DNA of 64,000 nt from Trichormus variabilis 0441 (GTDB lineage Bacteria > Cyanobacteriota > Cyanobacteriia > Cyanobacteriales > Nostocaceae): contig NZ_CP047242.1 of NCBI RefSeq assembly GCF_009856605.1, positions 2,548,001-2,612,000 of the forward strand, in the 5' to 3' direction. The position numbers were made by a program, and so were the translations under genes. Positions 37,349 to 46,096 of this stretch are shown here, piece by piece. Below the pieces are notes generated by a model. It was not told where the DNA came from and searched no databases. It worked only from the letters and a program-made list of their open reading frames with translations. Each line of letters begins with the position of its first letter. Position 1 is the stretch's first letter.

Positions 37349-37729
37349 TTAGTTACTTTGCAAATATTCAATTGCTGCTTCTAATTTAGATGGGTAGCTT
37401 TCAGCAAATCTTTCAAACCAAAGTCCTTCTGGAGAAAAGGGATCTAGCTTTTCTAACCAATTTTGTGCTTGCTGTTTTAAAGCCTCTCGCTGTTTAGCTT
37501 TGATTTGTTCTTGTCGAAGTCTTTCTTGTTCTAGTTCTTGCTGTTTTCTCAGTTCCTCAGCTGCATCTTCAGCAGCAATGTCTGCTTGAACCTCTGCCAA
37601 AAGATTATCCATCATAGATGATGACTTAGGTTCAGAAGGACTGAAGGATTTGAATATATTTGGTTTTTGTGTTTGTTCGTTCTCGTATTCAGCTTTGATT
37701 TGAGATAACAGCTTGTCTAGAGCATCCAT
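37349..37729 (-). CDS. Small coiled-coil protein, Slr1339-like (salt-stress family)
   Basis: The protein has 126 residues. The N-terminus is MDALDKLLSQIKAEYENE, followed by a Ser/Pro-rich linker, a highly charged helix (about 48-90, with ELRKQQELEQERLRQEQ) and a conserved end LDPFSPEGLWFERFAESYPSKLEAAI. This resembles the cyanobacterial Slr1339 family, named for salt stress; I recall it and have not checked it. It starts 2 bp from the stop of the second VWA gene, so the three genes form one operon. The charged coiled coil suggests a partner-binding role. Confidence 0.65.
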   Translation of the reverse strand: MDALDKLLSQIKAEYENEQTQKPNIFKSFSPSEPKSSSMMDNLLAEVQADIAAEDAAEELRKQQELEQERLRQEQIKAKQREALKQQAQNWLEKLDPFSPEGLWFERFAESYPSKLEAAIEYLQSN

Positions 37730-37731
37730 AG

Positions 37732-38337
37732 CTAATCTGTAATAGCATTGAGTAGGACTTCAGAAAGACTCAAATCTTCCATATCTTCCATTGTAATAGT
37801 GTCACAGATATCAAATTTAGCACCAGCACCTTGCAACTCATCATCTAAAACTTTGAGAAAGCGGGTTGCTTGAGCATCTGAGCCGACTTGAATGAAGGAA
37901 ATGGCTAATTCTTCATCTTTATCCATGCGGCGGGAGGCTTCGATGATGACCCTCATCACGGCCTTGCGATCGTCTGGTTCACCATCAGTAACTACTAAAA
38001 TTGTCTCACCATTGGGCTTAGTTTGACCAGCACCTTTGCGTTGGAAATAATCATCAGTTGCGTGTTTTAGCACGGCAGCTAAATCAGTAGTTCCTGAGGG
38101 GTCATTTTCTTGAAAAATTTGATTAACTTTGGCGGAAGTTACATTTTCATAGCGTTTAAATCTGCCAGAAAAGACATATACAGTAATGCCATCTGGATCA
38201 AATTGTTCGCATTTACTAGCTAACGCCAAGGTAGATTCTTGTGCAGTTACCCATCTATTTCTACCACCCTTTTGATCAGGGGTAGCCATACTACCGCTTT
38301 TATCGATAATGAGAGTGTAATCACGATTTTCTAACAT
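37732..38337 (-). CDS. VWA-domain protein (second of a tandem pair)
   Basis: The protein has 201 residues from the ATG at 38337, which aligns with the start of its paralogue; a GTG at 38352 is an alternative. It is a single von Willebrand A domain: DYTLIIDKSGSM (MIDAS DxSxS), DPSGTTDLAAVL (MIDAS Thr) and ETILVVTDGEPDD. It shares most residues with the protein encoded just upstream. Cytoplasmic VWA proteins like TerY bind partners through a metal ion in stress or assembly complexes. It sits in an operon with its paralogue and the Slr1339-like protein. Confidence 0.85.
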   Translation of the reverse strand: MLENRDYTLIIDKSGSMATPDQKGGRNRWVTAQESTLALASKCEQFDPDGITVYVFSGRFKRYENVTSAKVNQIFQENDPSGTTDLAAVLKHATDDYFQRKGAGQTKPNGETILVVTDGEPDDRKAVMRVIIEASRRMDKDEELAISFIQVGSDAQATRFLKVLDDELQGAGAKFDICDTITMEDMEDLSLSEVLLNAITD

Positions 38338-38358
38338 GATATTTGGTTTCACTAGTTG

Positions 38359-38964
38359 CTAATCAGTAATTGCATTCATTAACACATCTGCGAGGCTCAT
38401 ATCTTCTAAATCTTCCAGGGTGATGGTATCGCAAATATCGAATTTAGCACCAACGCTTTGCAATTGATCGTCTAAAGCTTTGAGAAACTTAGTAGCTTGA
38501 GCATCTGAACCTACTTGAATGATGGAGATACCCAATTCTTCATCCCGTTCCATCTGGCGAGTCGCATGAATGATGGTTTCAAATACGGCTTTGCGATCAT
38601 CAGGTTCGCCATCAGTAATTACTAAAATTGTTTCGCCATTGGGTTTAGTTTTACCCGCAGCCTTGCGTTGAAAATAGTTATTCAAGGCATCTTGCAGTAC
38701 ACCTGCTAAGTTCGTTGTTCCGGCAGGGTCATTTTCTAAAAATATCTGGGCGACTTTAGCTGAGGTAACATCATCATAACGTTTAAATCTGCCGGAAAAT
38801 AAATAAACAGTAATACCATCTGGGTCAAACTGTTCGCACTTCCTGGCTAAAGCTAGGGTTGACTCTTGGGCTATCTCCCATCTGCTTCTACCACCAGCTT
38901 GATCAGGGGTAGACATACTACCGCTTTTGTCGATGATTAGTGTGTAGTCGCGATCGCTCATCAT
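38359..38964 (-). CDS. VWA-domain protein (first of a tandem pair)
   Basis: The protein has 201 residues: one VWA domain with an intact MIDAS: LIIDKSGSMSTPDQAGG, NDPAGTTNLAGVL and LVITDGEPDDRKAV. It differs from the next gene's product mainly in surface positions, so the pair came from a tandem duplication, and both copies keep the metal site. It starts the operon; a HIP1 site overlaps its start codons. No ter-type tellurium genes are nearby, so the function is open. Confidence 0.85.
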   Translation of the reverse strand: MMSDRDYTLIIDKSGSMSTPDQAGGRSRWEIAQESTLALARKCEQFDPDGITVYLFSGRFKRYDDVTSAKVAQIFLENDPAGTTNLAGVLQDALNNYFQRKAAGKTKPNGETILVITDGEPDDRKAVFETIIHATRQMERDEELGISIIQVGSDAQATKFLKALDDQLQSVGAKFDICDTITLEDLEDMSLADVLMNAITD

Positions 38965-39155
38965 AATATTCCTTAAATTATTACCCTGCCGTTCTAGTCT
39001 AGTTCACACATCTCTGGTATAGGCAAAGACTTTAAGCTTTCGTATCAATCCTTGTGATCTTTTCATCCTTGGTGATGAAACTTGTGTTCAGACAACTGCC
39101 TGAGTAATCTGTCAATTACAGTGAAGTAAGAAGTCTGTGAATATCAGGAGTAGCC

Positions 39156-39833
39156 ATGTATGTACTGATTGGCGGAGCCGGTTTAGTGGGGTTGAACCTG
39201 GCACAAAAACTGGTGGAACTGGGTCATACCGTTGCCATAATTGATATTGATCCTACCGCTTGCCGTTACGCTCGTGAACAAGTGGGAGCAATGGCTTTTG
39301 AAGGTAGTGCGGTGAGTACGGAAGTATTGTTAGAAGCGGGAATCCGTAAAGCTGACGCTTTGGCGGCTGTTCTCAGAAGTGATGCTTTAAATTTAGCAAT
39401 GGTAACCCTGGCTAAACACTACGGTGTTTCTCATATTTTGTCACGGATGCGCCATTCCGATTTTGCTGAACCATTGCGCCTGGCGGGCGCTAACCATGTT
39501 ATTAGTACGGTTGACCTTTCAGTTTCCACAATGGTGAATGCGATCGAGTTTCCACAAGTGGAATCAATGATGCACTTTGAGCAAGGACAGATTGAGGTTT
39601 TAAAAATTTCTATTCCCAACAGTTGTTATGTAGCCAATCGTAGCCTAGCCGAAATTGCTCAGGATTCTCGCTTTCCCACAGGTTCCCTCATTATTGGCTA
39701 CCAACCCCACCCCCACGAAGATTTGGTAATTCCTAATGGTAGTACCGTACTAGAATCGGGTTCAACTATATTAATTGCAACCAAACCAGGTTCTCTGCAT
39801 CAAGTGATTGACTTTATCGAAGGATGTAAATAG
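39156..39833 (+). CDS. TrkA-like NAD-binding (RCK) protein
   Basis: The protein has 225 residues. The RCK-N Rossmann fold has MYVLIGGAGLVGLNLAQKL (GxGxxG form), VAIIDIDPTACRYA and EGSAVSTEVLLEAGI. A TrkA-C domain (about 140-225) has EVLKISIPNSCYVANRSLAEI and GSTILIATKPG. Such subunits gate Trk/Ktr potassium uptake by nucleotide binding. An AGGAG site precedes the ATG. No membrane Trk subunit is adjacent; a lipoprotein gene follows 4 bp later. Confidence 0.88.
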   Translation: MYVLIGGAGLVGLNLAQKLVELGHTVAIIDIDPTACRYAREQVGAMAFEGSAVSTEVLLEAGIRKADALAAVLRSDALNLAMVTLAKHYGVSHILSRMRHSDFAEPLRLAGANHVISTVDLSVSTMVNAIEFPQVESMMHFEQGQIEVLKISIPNSCYVANRSLAEIAQDSRFPTGSLIIGYQPHPHEDLVIPNGSTVLESGSTILIATKPGSLHQVIDFIEGCK

Positions 39834-39837
39834 TTTG

Positions 39838-40389
39838 ATGAAGTTTTGCCGACATTTTTGTTTAGCGATCATATTAATGCTTCTTGTGTCTTGTGAATCA
39901 ACCAAGACGACCCCAAAGTCTTCAACAAAAAATACTTTGGCGACCCCATCCCAAAAGGTGGTGACTCTAGACAAAAATTTTCAGATAGCAATGGGACAAA
40001 CCATCTATGTTCCTGTCTATTCCCATATTTATCATTACAATCGTCAGGAGGTTTTTAATTTAGCCGCTACACTCAGTATTCGCAACACAGACTTGTCAAA
40101 GCCAATCATTATCACTTCTGTGCGTTACTATGACTCCAATGGAAAATTAGTTAAGCAATATTTAGAAAATCCGATTCAAATTGATGCCCTGGCTTCTACT
40201 GATTTTTTCATCAATAAAAGTGATACCAGTGGAGGTTTAGGCGCAAACTTTATTGTCGAGTGGATAGCTGCAACAGCAGTCTCAGAACCGATAGTGGAAG
40301 CAATCATGATTGGTACTGACTTTCAGCAAGGAATTTCTTTTACTAGTCCTGGTAAAGTCATTAAAAGTCAAAATAAACCTGTGGAATAA
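39838..40389 (+). CDS. DUF3124 lipoprotein
   Basis: The protein has 183 residues from the ATG at 39838, just after the preceding stop; an upstream in-frame start at 39808 would overlap the TrkA-like gene. The signal peptide FCLAIILMLLVSC ends in a lipobox (LVSC), so Cys is lipidated. The mature part is a beta-rich domain with GQTIYVPVYSHIYHYN, NLAATLSIRNTDL and VEAIMIGTDFQQGISFTSPG, which matches DUF3124. It ends 3 bp from the stop of the antiporter on the other strand. The role is unknown. Confidence 0.75.
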   Translation: MKFCRHFCLAIILMLLVSCESTKTTPKSSTKNTLATPSQKVVTLDKNFQIAMGQTIYVPVYSHIYHYNRQEVFNLAATLSIRNTDLSKPIIITSVRYYDSNGKLVKQYLENPIQIDALASTDFFINKSDTSGGLGANFIVEWIAATAVSEPIVEAIMIGTDFQQGISFTSPGKVIKSQNKPVE

Positions 40390-40392
40390 CTA

Positions 40393-41946
40393 TTAATCAT
40401 CGTCCAGTTGCAGCAACTTTTCATCAATAGTTTGTATCCGGTTCTGCCCAATATCTTGGGAGAGAATTCGTTTACGCATTGCTTCTGTGAGCGCGCCTTT
40501 TTCAGCTAGCAATAAACGCCGACGGATAGCATCCAGTTTGCCAAGTGCGCCACCTTTATGATCAAAATCATCTGAACGGCGATTATAGAACTCTCGTAAA
40601 GTTTTTTCTGCACCTGCTACTTGTACTTGGTAAGCTGAACGCATTTCCTCATATACAGCTTTTGGTAACACTCCCGTTTTCAGCAGGGTATCTAATTCGT
40701 CTTGTGCGGCTTTGGCTGTGATTAGTTGGGCTTGTAATTCTTCAACCTGTTGCTGTGAATGTGAAAATTTGGATAATTTTAAACGTTTGACTAACAATGG
40801 CAAGCTTAATCCCTGTCCCACCAAGGAAACGAGGACACAACCGAAGACTATAGTGATTAGACTTTCCCGTCCTGGCAGTGTGGTAGGTAGACTTAACGCC
40901 AAAGCCATTGACAGTGAACCTTTAATGTTGCCTAAAAACAGTAAGTGTTGCCAACGCAGTGGAATTGGTCTGTCAAACCAACGAACTCCTGCGAGTAAAG
41001 GATAGATTGTCAAAACTCGCCCGACTTGATAAGCCAAAACTGCCAGTAGAATTGCAGGCAAAGTTTGCCAAAGCGTTACTAGGTTGATTTCTACACCAAT
41101 CAGTAGAAAAATAAAGGTGTTAGCAGTAAAACTGGCATATTCCCAAAAACTCAATAAGGTGATGCGACTGGAAGCAGAAGTATTCCCAGACAGCCCAAAA
41201 TTTCCGAAAATTAAACCAGCGACAACTACAGCTACAGCACCGGATACGCCTAAAAATTGTCCAACCTGAAAAGTTCCTAAGGCAACTGCCACAGTCAGCA
41301 GCAGGCTGCTCAGGGGATCATCTAAACGGTTAAATACAGGTATGCTCAGGTAGCCTAAAACTAAGCCAACAAGGCAGCCACCCACGGAAATAAATAACAG
41401 TTGTTGGATTCCTTCTATTAACGTGAGCGAACCAGTCGAATATACTTGCAAAATCAGATTGAAGGAAACTAAGGCCGCAGCATCGTTGAATAAAGTTTCT
41501 CCTTCAACGATGGTAGAAAGGCGGGAAGGTACTGGTATTTCCTTAAATACGGCAATCATGGAAACTGTATCCGTGTTTGCCAGAATTACTCCTACAAGGA
41601 AAGCTGGTATCCAACTCAGTCCCAGCCCAAATTTTAACAAGATAGCGATAATAGCACTGGAAAGTATAGCCCCTGGCCCTGCCAGCAGGGCAATTGGTTT
41701 AAAGGTGCTACGTAAGCGACTGACATCGGTATTGATGCCGGCTTCAAAGATGAGAATTGGTAGGAAAAGATTTAAAACTAGTGCCGGGTCTAAACCAATT
41801 GGACGGGACAAGAGTTCAGTTATAGGTAAACCTGCTAATACTAATCCTGTGACATAAGGAACTCGCAATCGCCGAGATAGCAGCGCTACACCTGTGGCAA
41901 CGAGTAGGAGAATAATGGAAATCTTGATTAACTCGGTAACATTCAC
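40393..41946 (-). CDS. Na+/H+ (cation:proton) antiporter, NhaP/CPA1 type
   Basis: The protein has 517 residues with a GTG start. There are about twelve membrane helices. The ion-site region shows FLVGVILANTDTVSMIAVFKE and GETLFNDAAALVSFNLILQ; the ND pair in FNDAAA is the CPA1 signature. A cytoplasmic tail of about 120 residues (from 395) is charged and helical (QQVEELQAQLITAK...). It exchanges sodium for protons in pH or salt adjustment. It stands near the potassium-type TrkA-like gene and salt-stress-like genes, which may fit an ion-homeostasis theme. Confidence 0.87.
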   Translation of the reverse strand: MNVTELIKISIILLLVATGVALLSRRLRVPYVTGLVLAGLPITELLSRPIGLDPALVLNLFLPILIFEAGINTDVSRLRSTFKPIALLAGPGAILSSAIIAILLKFGLGLSWIPAFLVGVILANTDTVSMIAVFKEIPVPSRLSTIVEGETLFNDAAALVSFNLILQVYSTGSLTLIEGIQQLLFISVGGCLVGLVLGYLSIPVFNRLDDPLSSLLLTVAVALGTFQVGQFLGVSGAVAVVVAGLIFGNFGLSGNTSASSRITLLSFWEYASFTANTFIFLLIGVEINLVTLWQTLPAILLAVLAYQVGRVLTIYPLLAGVRWFDRPIPLRWQHLLFLGNIKGSLSMALALSLPTTLPGRESLITIVFGCVLVSLVGQGLSLPLLVKRLKLSKFSHSQQQVEELQAQLITAKAAQDELDTLLKTGVLPKAVYEEMRSAYQVQVAGAEKTLREFYNRRSDDFDHKGGALGKLDAIRRRLLLAEKGALTEAMRKRILSQDIGQNRIQTIDEKLLQLDDD

Positions 41947-42129
41947 GAAGATACGGAGAATTTATATGGTGTTCAATCAATCTTTTTAGGATACAGCCAG
42001 TTTGAAAACATCCCAAGGGATGAGACGTTTTCATGAGATTAACAATTTCTACTCTCTACTACTAAAAGATGGGAAGTTACACTTTTTTTCATTGGGGCAG
42101 GCAGGTCACAACCTTGTGGTAGAGTCGTG
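41947..42129. other. Divergent region between antiporter and protease genes
   Basis: No gene is seen. TTGAAAAC...TGAGACGTTTTC words and an AT-rich part near 42040-42080 may hold the promoters. Confidence 0.25.
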
Positions 42130-42261
42130 ATGCGTAAAATCCCTGTCATTTATGCGGGGGATATAAGCGAAAGTGCCAAACACCGCTTGCTACAAGTCGG
42201 CATAGCCGCCCAACGCACTGGCTCATTTATGATTAGTAATGTATCTATAACACCGGCCTAA
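42130..42261 (+). CDS. Possible small protein of 43 residues
   Basis: An ATG frame (KIPVIYAGDISESAKHRLL, then QVGIAAQRTGSFM, ending NVSITPA) runs to a TAA at 42259. The composition looks protein-like, and it ends 35 bp before the protease start on the same strand. There is no strong ribosome-binding site and I know no family. It could instead be part of the leader of the protease gene. Confidence 0.25.
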   Translation: MRKIPVIYAGDISESAKHRLLQVGIAAQRTGSFMISNVSITPA

Positions 42262-42296
42262 TTCGGGCTTAGTCTTTCACAGCGAAGGGTTGGGAA

Positions 42297-43778
42297 ATGT
42301 TTGCTTCCTCAGAGACTTCTATACTGGGAATAATTTTACTGGTAGCTTTCACCATTTTGGGTTGGGGCTTTTACCGCGCCAGACCTTTTGGTAAACTCGG
42401 AATCTTAGCCTGGTTGCAGTCGGTGGTATTAATGGCTCCTTGGCTGTTGTTTTTTGGTTTGTTTGCTGCCGGGATTTATATCAACATCGTTGGCATATTA
42501 TTTTTGGTAGTGGGTTCTGCTGGATTGTACATCTACTTGGGTAGACAGTTGCGATCGCTTGGACAAGATGCCATCCTCAAGCAACGGGCAACGGAAAGGC
42601 TGGCAGCTGAATCTTCACCAGCGCCAGAAAATATCCCGCAACCAGTGGGGGTAGTTGTGGAAATCATGCCAATCCCCGAAGAAGACTTGAATGTGATTAA
42701 AGGCATTTTCGGGATTGATACCTTTTTTGCCACAGAAACGATCGCCTACCAAGAAGGTGCTATCTTCAAAGGTAATCTACGCGGCGAACCCCAAGAGGTT
42801 CACACTCGTCTGAGTAAGAGTTTGCAAGACAAGTTAGGTGACAAGTATCGCCTATTTTTAGTAGAAAACACAGACACTAAACCTGTGGTGATTGTGTTAC
42901 CCAGCACTAATGATCCACGCCCGACCACATTACCACAGAAGGCGTTTGCTGCCATCTTAGCCATAGCAACTATCGGCACTAGTTTAGAAACTGCCGGATT
43001 ACTCTTGAATTTTGATTTATTTTCCACTCCAGCCAGATTGCAAGAGGCTTTACCTATAGGGGTGGGGATATTTGCCATTTTAGTGGCTCATGAAATTGGG
43101 CATTGGTTAGTTGCTCGCCGTCATCAAGTCCGCCTGAGCTGGCCTTTCTTTTTGCCGGCTGTACAAATCGGATCTTTTGGGGCAATTACTCGCTTTGAGT
43201 CTTTGTTACCCAATCGCTCAGTATTATTCGATATTGCGGTGGCTGGGCCAATCGCTGGCGGGATTGTTTCTTTGCTTATGCTGATTGTAGGTTTGCTGCT
43301 ATCCCACCAAGGCAGTTTATTTCAGTTACCCAATCAGTTTTTCCAAGGATCAATTTTGGTGGGTAGTCTAGCACGGGTTGTCCTCGGTTCGGCGTTGCAA
43401 TCACCTTTAGTCAACGTCCACCCCTTGGTAATTATTGGTTGGCTAGGGTTAGTCATCACCGCTTTAAACTTAATGCCAGCCGGCTCCTTAGATGGTGGTC
43501 GGATTATTCAGGCAATTTACGGACGCAAAACCGCAGGCAGAGCAACATTTGCGACTTTAATTGTGTTGGCTTTGGTTTCTCTGGGTAATGCACTGGCGAT
43601 GTATTGGGCGATCGTGATTTTGTTCTTACAACGGGATTTAGAACGTCCCAACTTGAATGAAATTAGCGAACCCGATGATGCTAGGGCGGCTTTATGCTTG
43701 CTTGTTTTGTTCTTGATGATTACTACCCTTTTACCTCTAACTCCTGCTTTAGCTGGGCGTTTGGGGATTGGTGGCTAG
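42297..43778 (+). CDS. Site-2 protease family protein, EGY-like
   Basis: The protein has 493 residues. Two membrane helices at the N-terminus, a soluble part (about 90-210) and then the M50 core follow: VAHEIGHWLVAR (zinc site HExxH, about 264-268) and ALNLMPAGSLDGGRI (NxxPxxxLDG, about 391). There are about seven or eight helices in total. The layout resembles plant chloroplast EGY1/EGY2, which descend from cyanobacterial proteins. It cleaves within membranes and so may release membrane-held regulators. Targets are unknown. Confidence 0.88.
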   Translation: MFASSETSILGIILLVAFTILGWGFYRARPFGKLGILAWLQSVVLMAPWLLFFGLFAAGIYINIVGILFLVVGSAGLYIYLGRQLRSLGQDAILKQRATERLAAESSPAPENIPQPVGVVVEIMPIPEEDLNVIKGIFGIDTFFATETIAYQEGAIFKGNLRGEPQEVHTRLSKSLQDKLGDKYRLFLVENTDTKPVVIVLPSTNDPRPTTLPQKAFAAILAIATIGTSLETAGLLLNFDLFSTPARLQEALPIGVGIFAILVAHEIGHWLVARRHQVRLSWPFFLPAVQIGSFGAITRFESLLPNRSVLFDIAVAGPIAGGIVSLLMLIVGLLLSHQGSLFQLPNQFFQGSILVGSLARVVLGSALQSPLVNVHPLVIIGWLGLVITALNLMPAGSLDGGRIIQAIYGRKTAGRATFATLIVLALVSLGNALAMYWAIVILFLQRDLERPNLNEISEPDDARAALCLLVLFLMITTLLPLTPALAGRLGIGG

Positions 43779-43793
43779 TTAATATCTGGCTGT

Positions 43794-43819
43794 ATCCTCG
43801 ACTTTTCTAAGTCGGGGAT
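43794..43819 (+). terminator. Hairpin between converging genes
   Basis: ATCCTCGACTT and AAGTCGGGGAT pair with one wobble around TTCT. There is no strong T-run afterwards, so termination is uncertain. Confidence 0.5.
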
Positions 43820-43838
43820 CTGAAAACTCAATTTCATC

Positions 43839-44723
43839 TTAAAGGGCTTCTAACCAAGCTTGTAAATTAGCCAAACTTGTAAAATCTAATAAAGCTTCGC
43901 TCAAATCTTCGAGAATCGGTAAAGGTAGAGTGGCAATGTGCGATCGCATTTCTTGAGAAATTTCTCCAAATCGCTTAGTTAGCAATCGAACCACTAAATT
44001 AGCCGCCTCTTGCTGTCTTCCTTCTTCACGTCCTTCTTCACGCCCTTCTTCACGCCCTTCTTCACGCCCTTCTTCTTTAATCTCTCTATAAACTCTCGTT
44101 TCTTTAAGTGTAATTCCTAACATTTCTTCTACCTCTGTTTTACTTAATTTTTCAAACTTGTACACCATTATCGTTGTGATCATCTCTATTATGGCGCGGT
44201 TTGATGGTTGAGATGCTTGCTGTTGACTCCTTGTTAATAAATACCTAGCTTCCGAGGGTGCTTGTTCTTCATCTATGGTAGTCAATACCATCAACGCTAA
44301 CCATAAGGGTAAGGAACGAATATCCCCCAATTCATCTAAATAAACTCGATGAAATTGGCTGCTATTTAGTAATGCGCGGTAAGGATAAGTGTCACCTTGT
44401 TCAGTCTGGCGCGAAGGATAAATTATAACGATTTGCCAATCGCTAAATTTGAAACGGTTGCGGTAGAAATATAATGCGGATTCTGCAAATACTCTTTCAT
44501 AAAGCTGTTCATCTTTTTGAAACTGTACCTCACAGAAATATACAACACCAGGATTTTCACTTTCAGGCGGTAAAAATACCCCATCGATTTCAAATTTCGG
44601 TTCTTTAACAGCTACAGAATCAAATCGATAAGCATCTGCATTTATGGGAGGGTTTGTCAATAATTCAAATAGTAAACTGGGAGATTGTTGAAATAATTTA
44701 TAAAATATTGAATCTCGGCGCAT
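43839..44723 (-). CDS. Rpn/PD-(D/E)xK family protein (DUF2887-like) with EEGR repeats
   Basis: The protein has 294 residues. It begins RRDSIFYKLFQQSPSLLFELL and has KEPKFEIDGVFLPPE and VVYFCEVQFQKDEQLYERVFAE (nuclease-fold core, about 35-85). Then QIVIIYPSRQTE, a Lys/Glu-rich part and four and a half EEGR units (about 215-235). These proteins are abundant in cyanobacteria, relate to recombination-promoting nucleases and are often fast-evolving. The EEGR stretch is encoded by a 12-bp tandem repeat at 44021-44075. Confidence 0.82.
   Translation of the reverse strand: MRRDSIFYKLFQQSPSLLFELLTNPPINADAYRFDSVAVKEPKFEIDGVFLPPESENPGVVYFCEVQFQKDEQLYERVFAESALYFYRNRFKFSDWQIVIIYPSRQTEQGDTYPYRALLNSSQFHRVYLDELGDIRSLPLWLALMVLTTIDEEQAPSEARYLLTRSQQQASQPSNRAIIEMITTIMVYKFEKLSKTEVEEMLGITLKETRVYREIKEEGREEGREEGREEGREEGRQQEAANLVVRLLTKRFGEISQEMRSHIATLPLPILEDLSEALLDFTSLANLQAWLEAL
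44021..44075. repeat. 12-bp tandem repeat inside the Rpn-like gene
   Basis: CTTCTTCACGCC is repeated four and a half times and encodes EEGR on the minus strand. The third base varies once (GTC for GCC). Copy-number slippage would keep the frame. Confidence 0.85.
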
Positions 44724-44800
44724 GAAATAATTTGGCTGATTTTTCGTTGATGGTTAACAGTCTCTGATAAAACTGAAAAAAGAGCAATTTTTTGCAGCCC

Positions 44801-44838
44801 CATAAGCCACAGAAGACTTAAGGCTTCTGTGGCTTATG
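44801..44838 (-). terminator. Perfect 15-bp hairpin after the GH10-like gene
   Basis: CATAAGCCACAGAAG and CTTCTGTGGCTTATG pair perfectly with an 8-base loop. It begins 8 bp after the stop of the GH10-like gene. A T6 run follows only 20 bases later on the minus strand, so it may terminate or protect the 3' end. Confidence 0.55.
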
Positions 44839-44845
44839 ACTTTTA

Positions 44846-46096
44846 CTATGGTTTCCAACCTGTGATCAGATTGGGATATTTGGCAGGTTGGGAGAATATT
44901 TGTTGGAAGCCAGCCTGGCGTTTTGCAGATGCTTCCTGGCTGAGATTCCATAGGGTTTCGTAGAAGAAGAAAGAAACGCCGGCAAAGTTGCGATCGCGTA
45001 CTTTCTGCACTTGGGTTTGAATCTGTTGTATGGGTACGGAGCGATTTTTCAACCCAGATAAAATGCCGATACTCACAGGGATATGTGCTTTGGCTGTTTT
45101 GACTTCTGGATATTCTAATTCTTGAACAAAAACGTTTAAATCATCCCGGTAAATTTGCAATACCAGTTCTTCAATCAGTCCCATTCTTTCCCATTTCTGC
45201 CAATCTGCTAAAAAGTAATCATAGGAGAAACGCTGAGGATTAGGTGCAACGGAAACCAAGCAATCTTTTTTAGTGGCTTTAATTGCTTTAAATACTCTTT
45301 GCATGAAGTTGGTAATTTTACTGGCTCTCCAGCGTAGCCATTCCGGATCACGGGGGTTTTTGGAGGGGGCTTGACCACGGTGTTCTTTCTTGTATAAAGC
45401 TACTGTGTAGGCATCGTAGCCTAGTTCTGAAGGTAAGCCGAAATGATCGTCAAATTGAATACCATCGATGTCGTAGTTTCTTACAATTTCCACGATTAAA
45501 TCTTGGATAAATTGTTGGACATCTGGGCGGAAGGGATTTAACCACACGCGATCGTGTATGCCTTCCTTGACTATGCGACTACCGTTGCTACGACTGGTTA
45601 ACCATTGGGGACGGTTTTTGGCGAGGAGAGAATCGGCTGGAGCCATGAACCCAAATTCAAACCAGGGAATTACGGTTAATCCTTGTTTATGTCCTTCTGT
45701 GACGATTTCTTTGAGCATATCTCGCCCCTGTAATCCTGGGGTCGGGTCGATCGCTCGTCCAATAACTTTGGCTGCAACTTTGCTGGGGTAAAGTGTATGT
45801 CCCCAGTTCCACACTGCTGGATATACGGTATTGAAGTTGAGTTTATCTAGACTTTGTAAAGATGTTTTGAGGCGATCGCGTTCAAATAATACATCACTAT
45901 CAATATTGGTTAACCATACCCCCCTCAATTCAGATGCTAATCCTGCACTAGGAGTAATTTGAGCCTTTAAGGGAAACGATAGCATCACCGTAGCCACAAC
46001 ACTCAAAACCATCATTAAGGCAAAGAAGACTTGCTTTCTAATTGCCGCAACATTAGGTAATAAAGATCCACTACACCACTTCACAAACACTTTCAT
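44846..46096 (-). CDS. GH10-like glycoside hydrolase (YngK/GHL10 type), exported
   Basis: The protein has 416 residues. The hydrophobic stretch VFFALMMVLSVVATVMLSF (about 24-42) and KAQ form a signal peptide, so it is periplasmic or outer-membrane facing. The TIM-barrel domain begins ELRGVWLTNIDSDVL, then NFNTVYPAVWNWG, then IPWFEFGFMAP, DGIQFDDHFGLP (about 215) and LVSVAPNPQRFSYD. This family (GHL10) is predicted to cut peptidoglycan-like or other glycans. The neighbouring Rpn-like gene is unrelated. Confidence 0.83.
   Translation of the reverse strand: MKVFVKWCSGSLLPNVAAIRKQVFFALMMVLSVVATVMLSFPLKAQITPSAGLASELRGVWLTNIDSDVLFERDRLKTSLQSLDKLNFNTVYPAVWNWGHTLYPSKVAAKVIGRAIDPTPGLQGRDMLKEIVTEGHKQGLTVIPWFEFGFMAPADSLLAKNRPQWLTSRSNGSRIVKEGIHDRVWLNPFRPDVQQFIQDLIVEIVRNYDIDGIQFDDHFGLPSELGYDAYTVALYKKEHRGQAPSKNPRDPEWLRWRASKITNFMQRVFKAIKATKKDCLVSVAPNPQRFSYDYFLADWQKWERMGLIEELVLQIYRDDLNVFVQELEYPEVKTAKAHIPVSIGILSGLKNRSVPIQQIQTQVQKVRDRNFAGVSFFFYETLWNLSQEASAKRQAGFQQIFSQPAKYPNLITGWKP

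Noticed and set aside
44021..44075. CRISPR or regulatory repeat
   Set aside because: It is a coding tandem repeat (EEGR) inside a gene.
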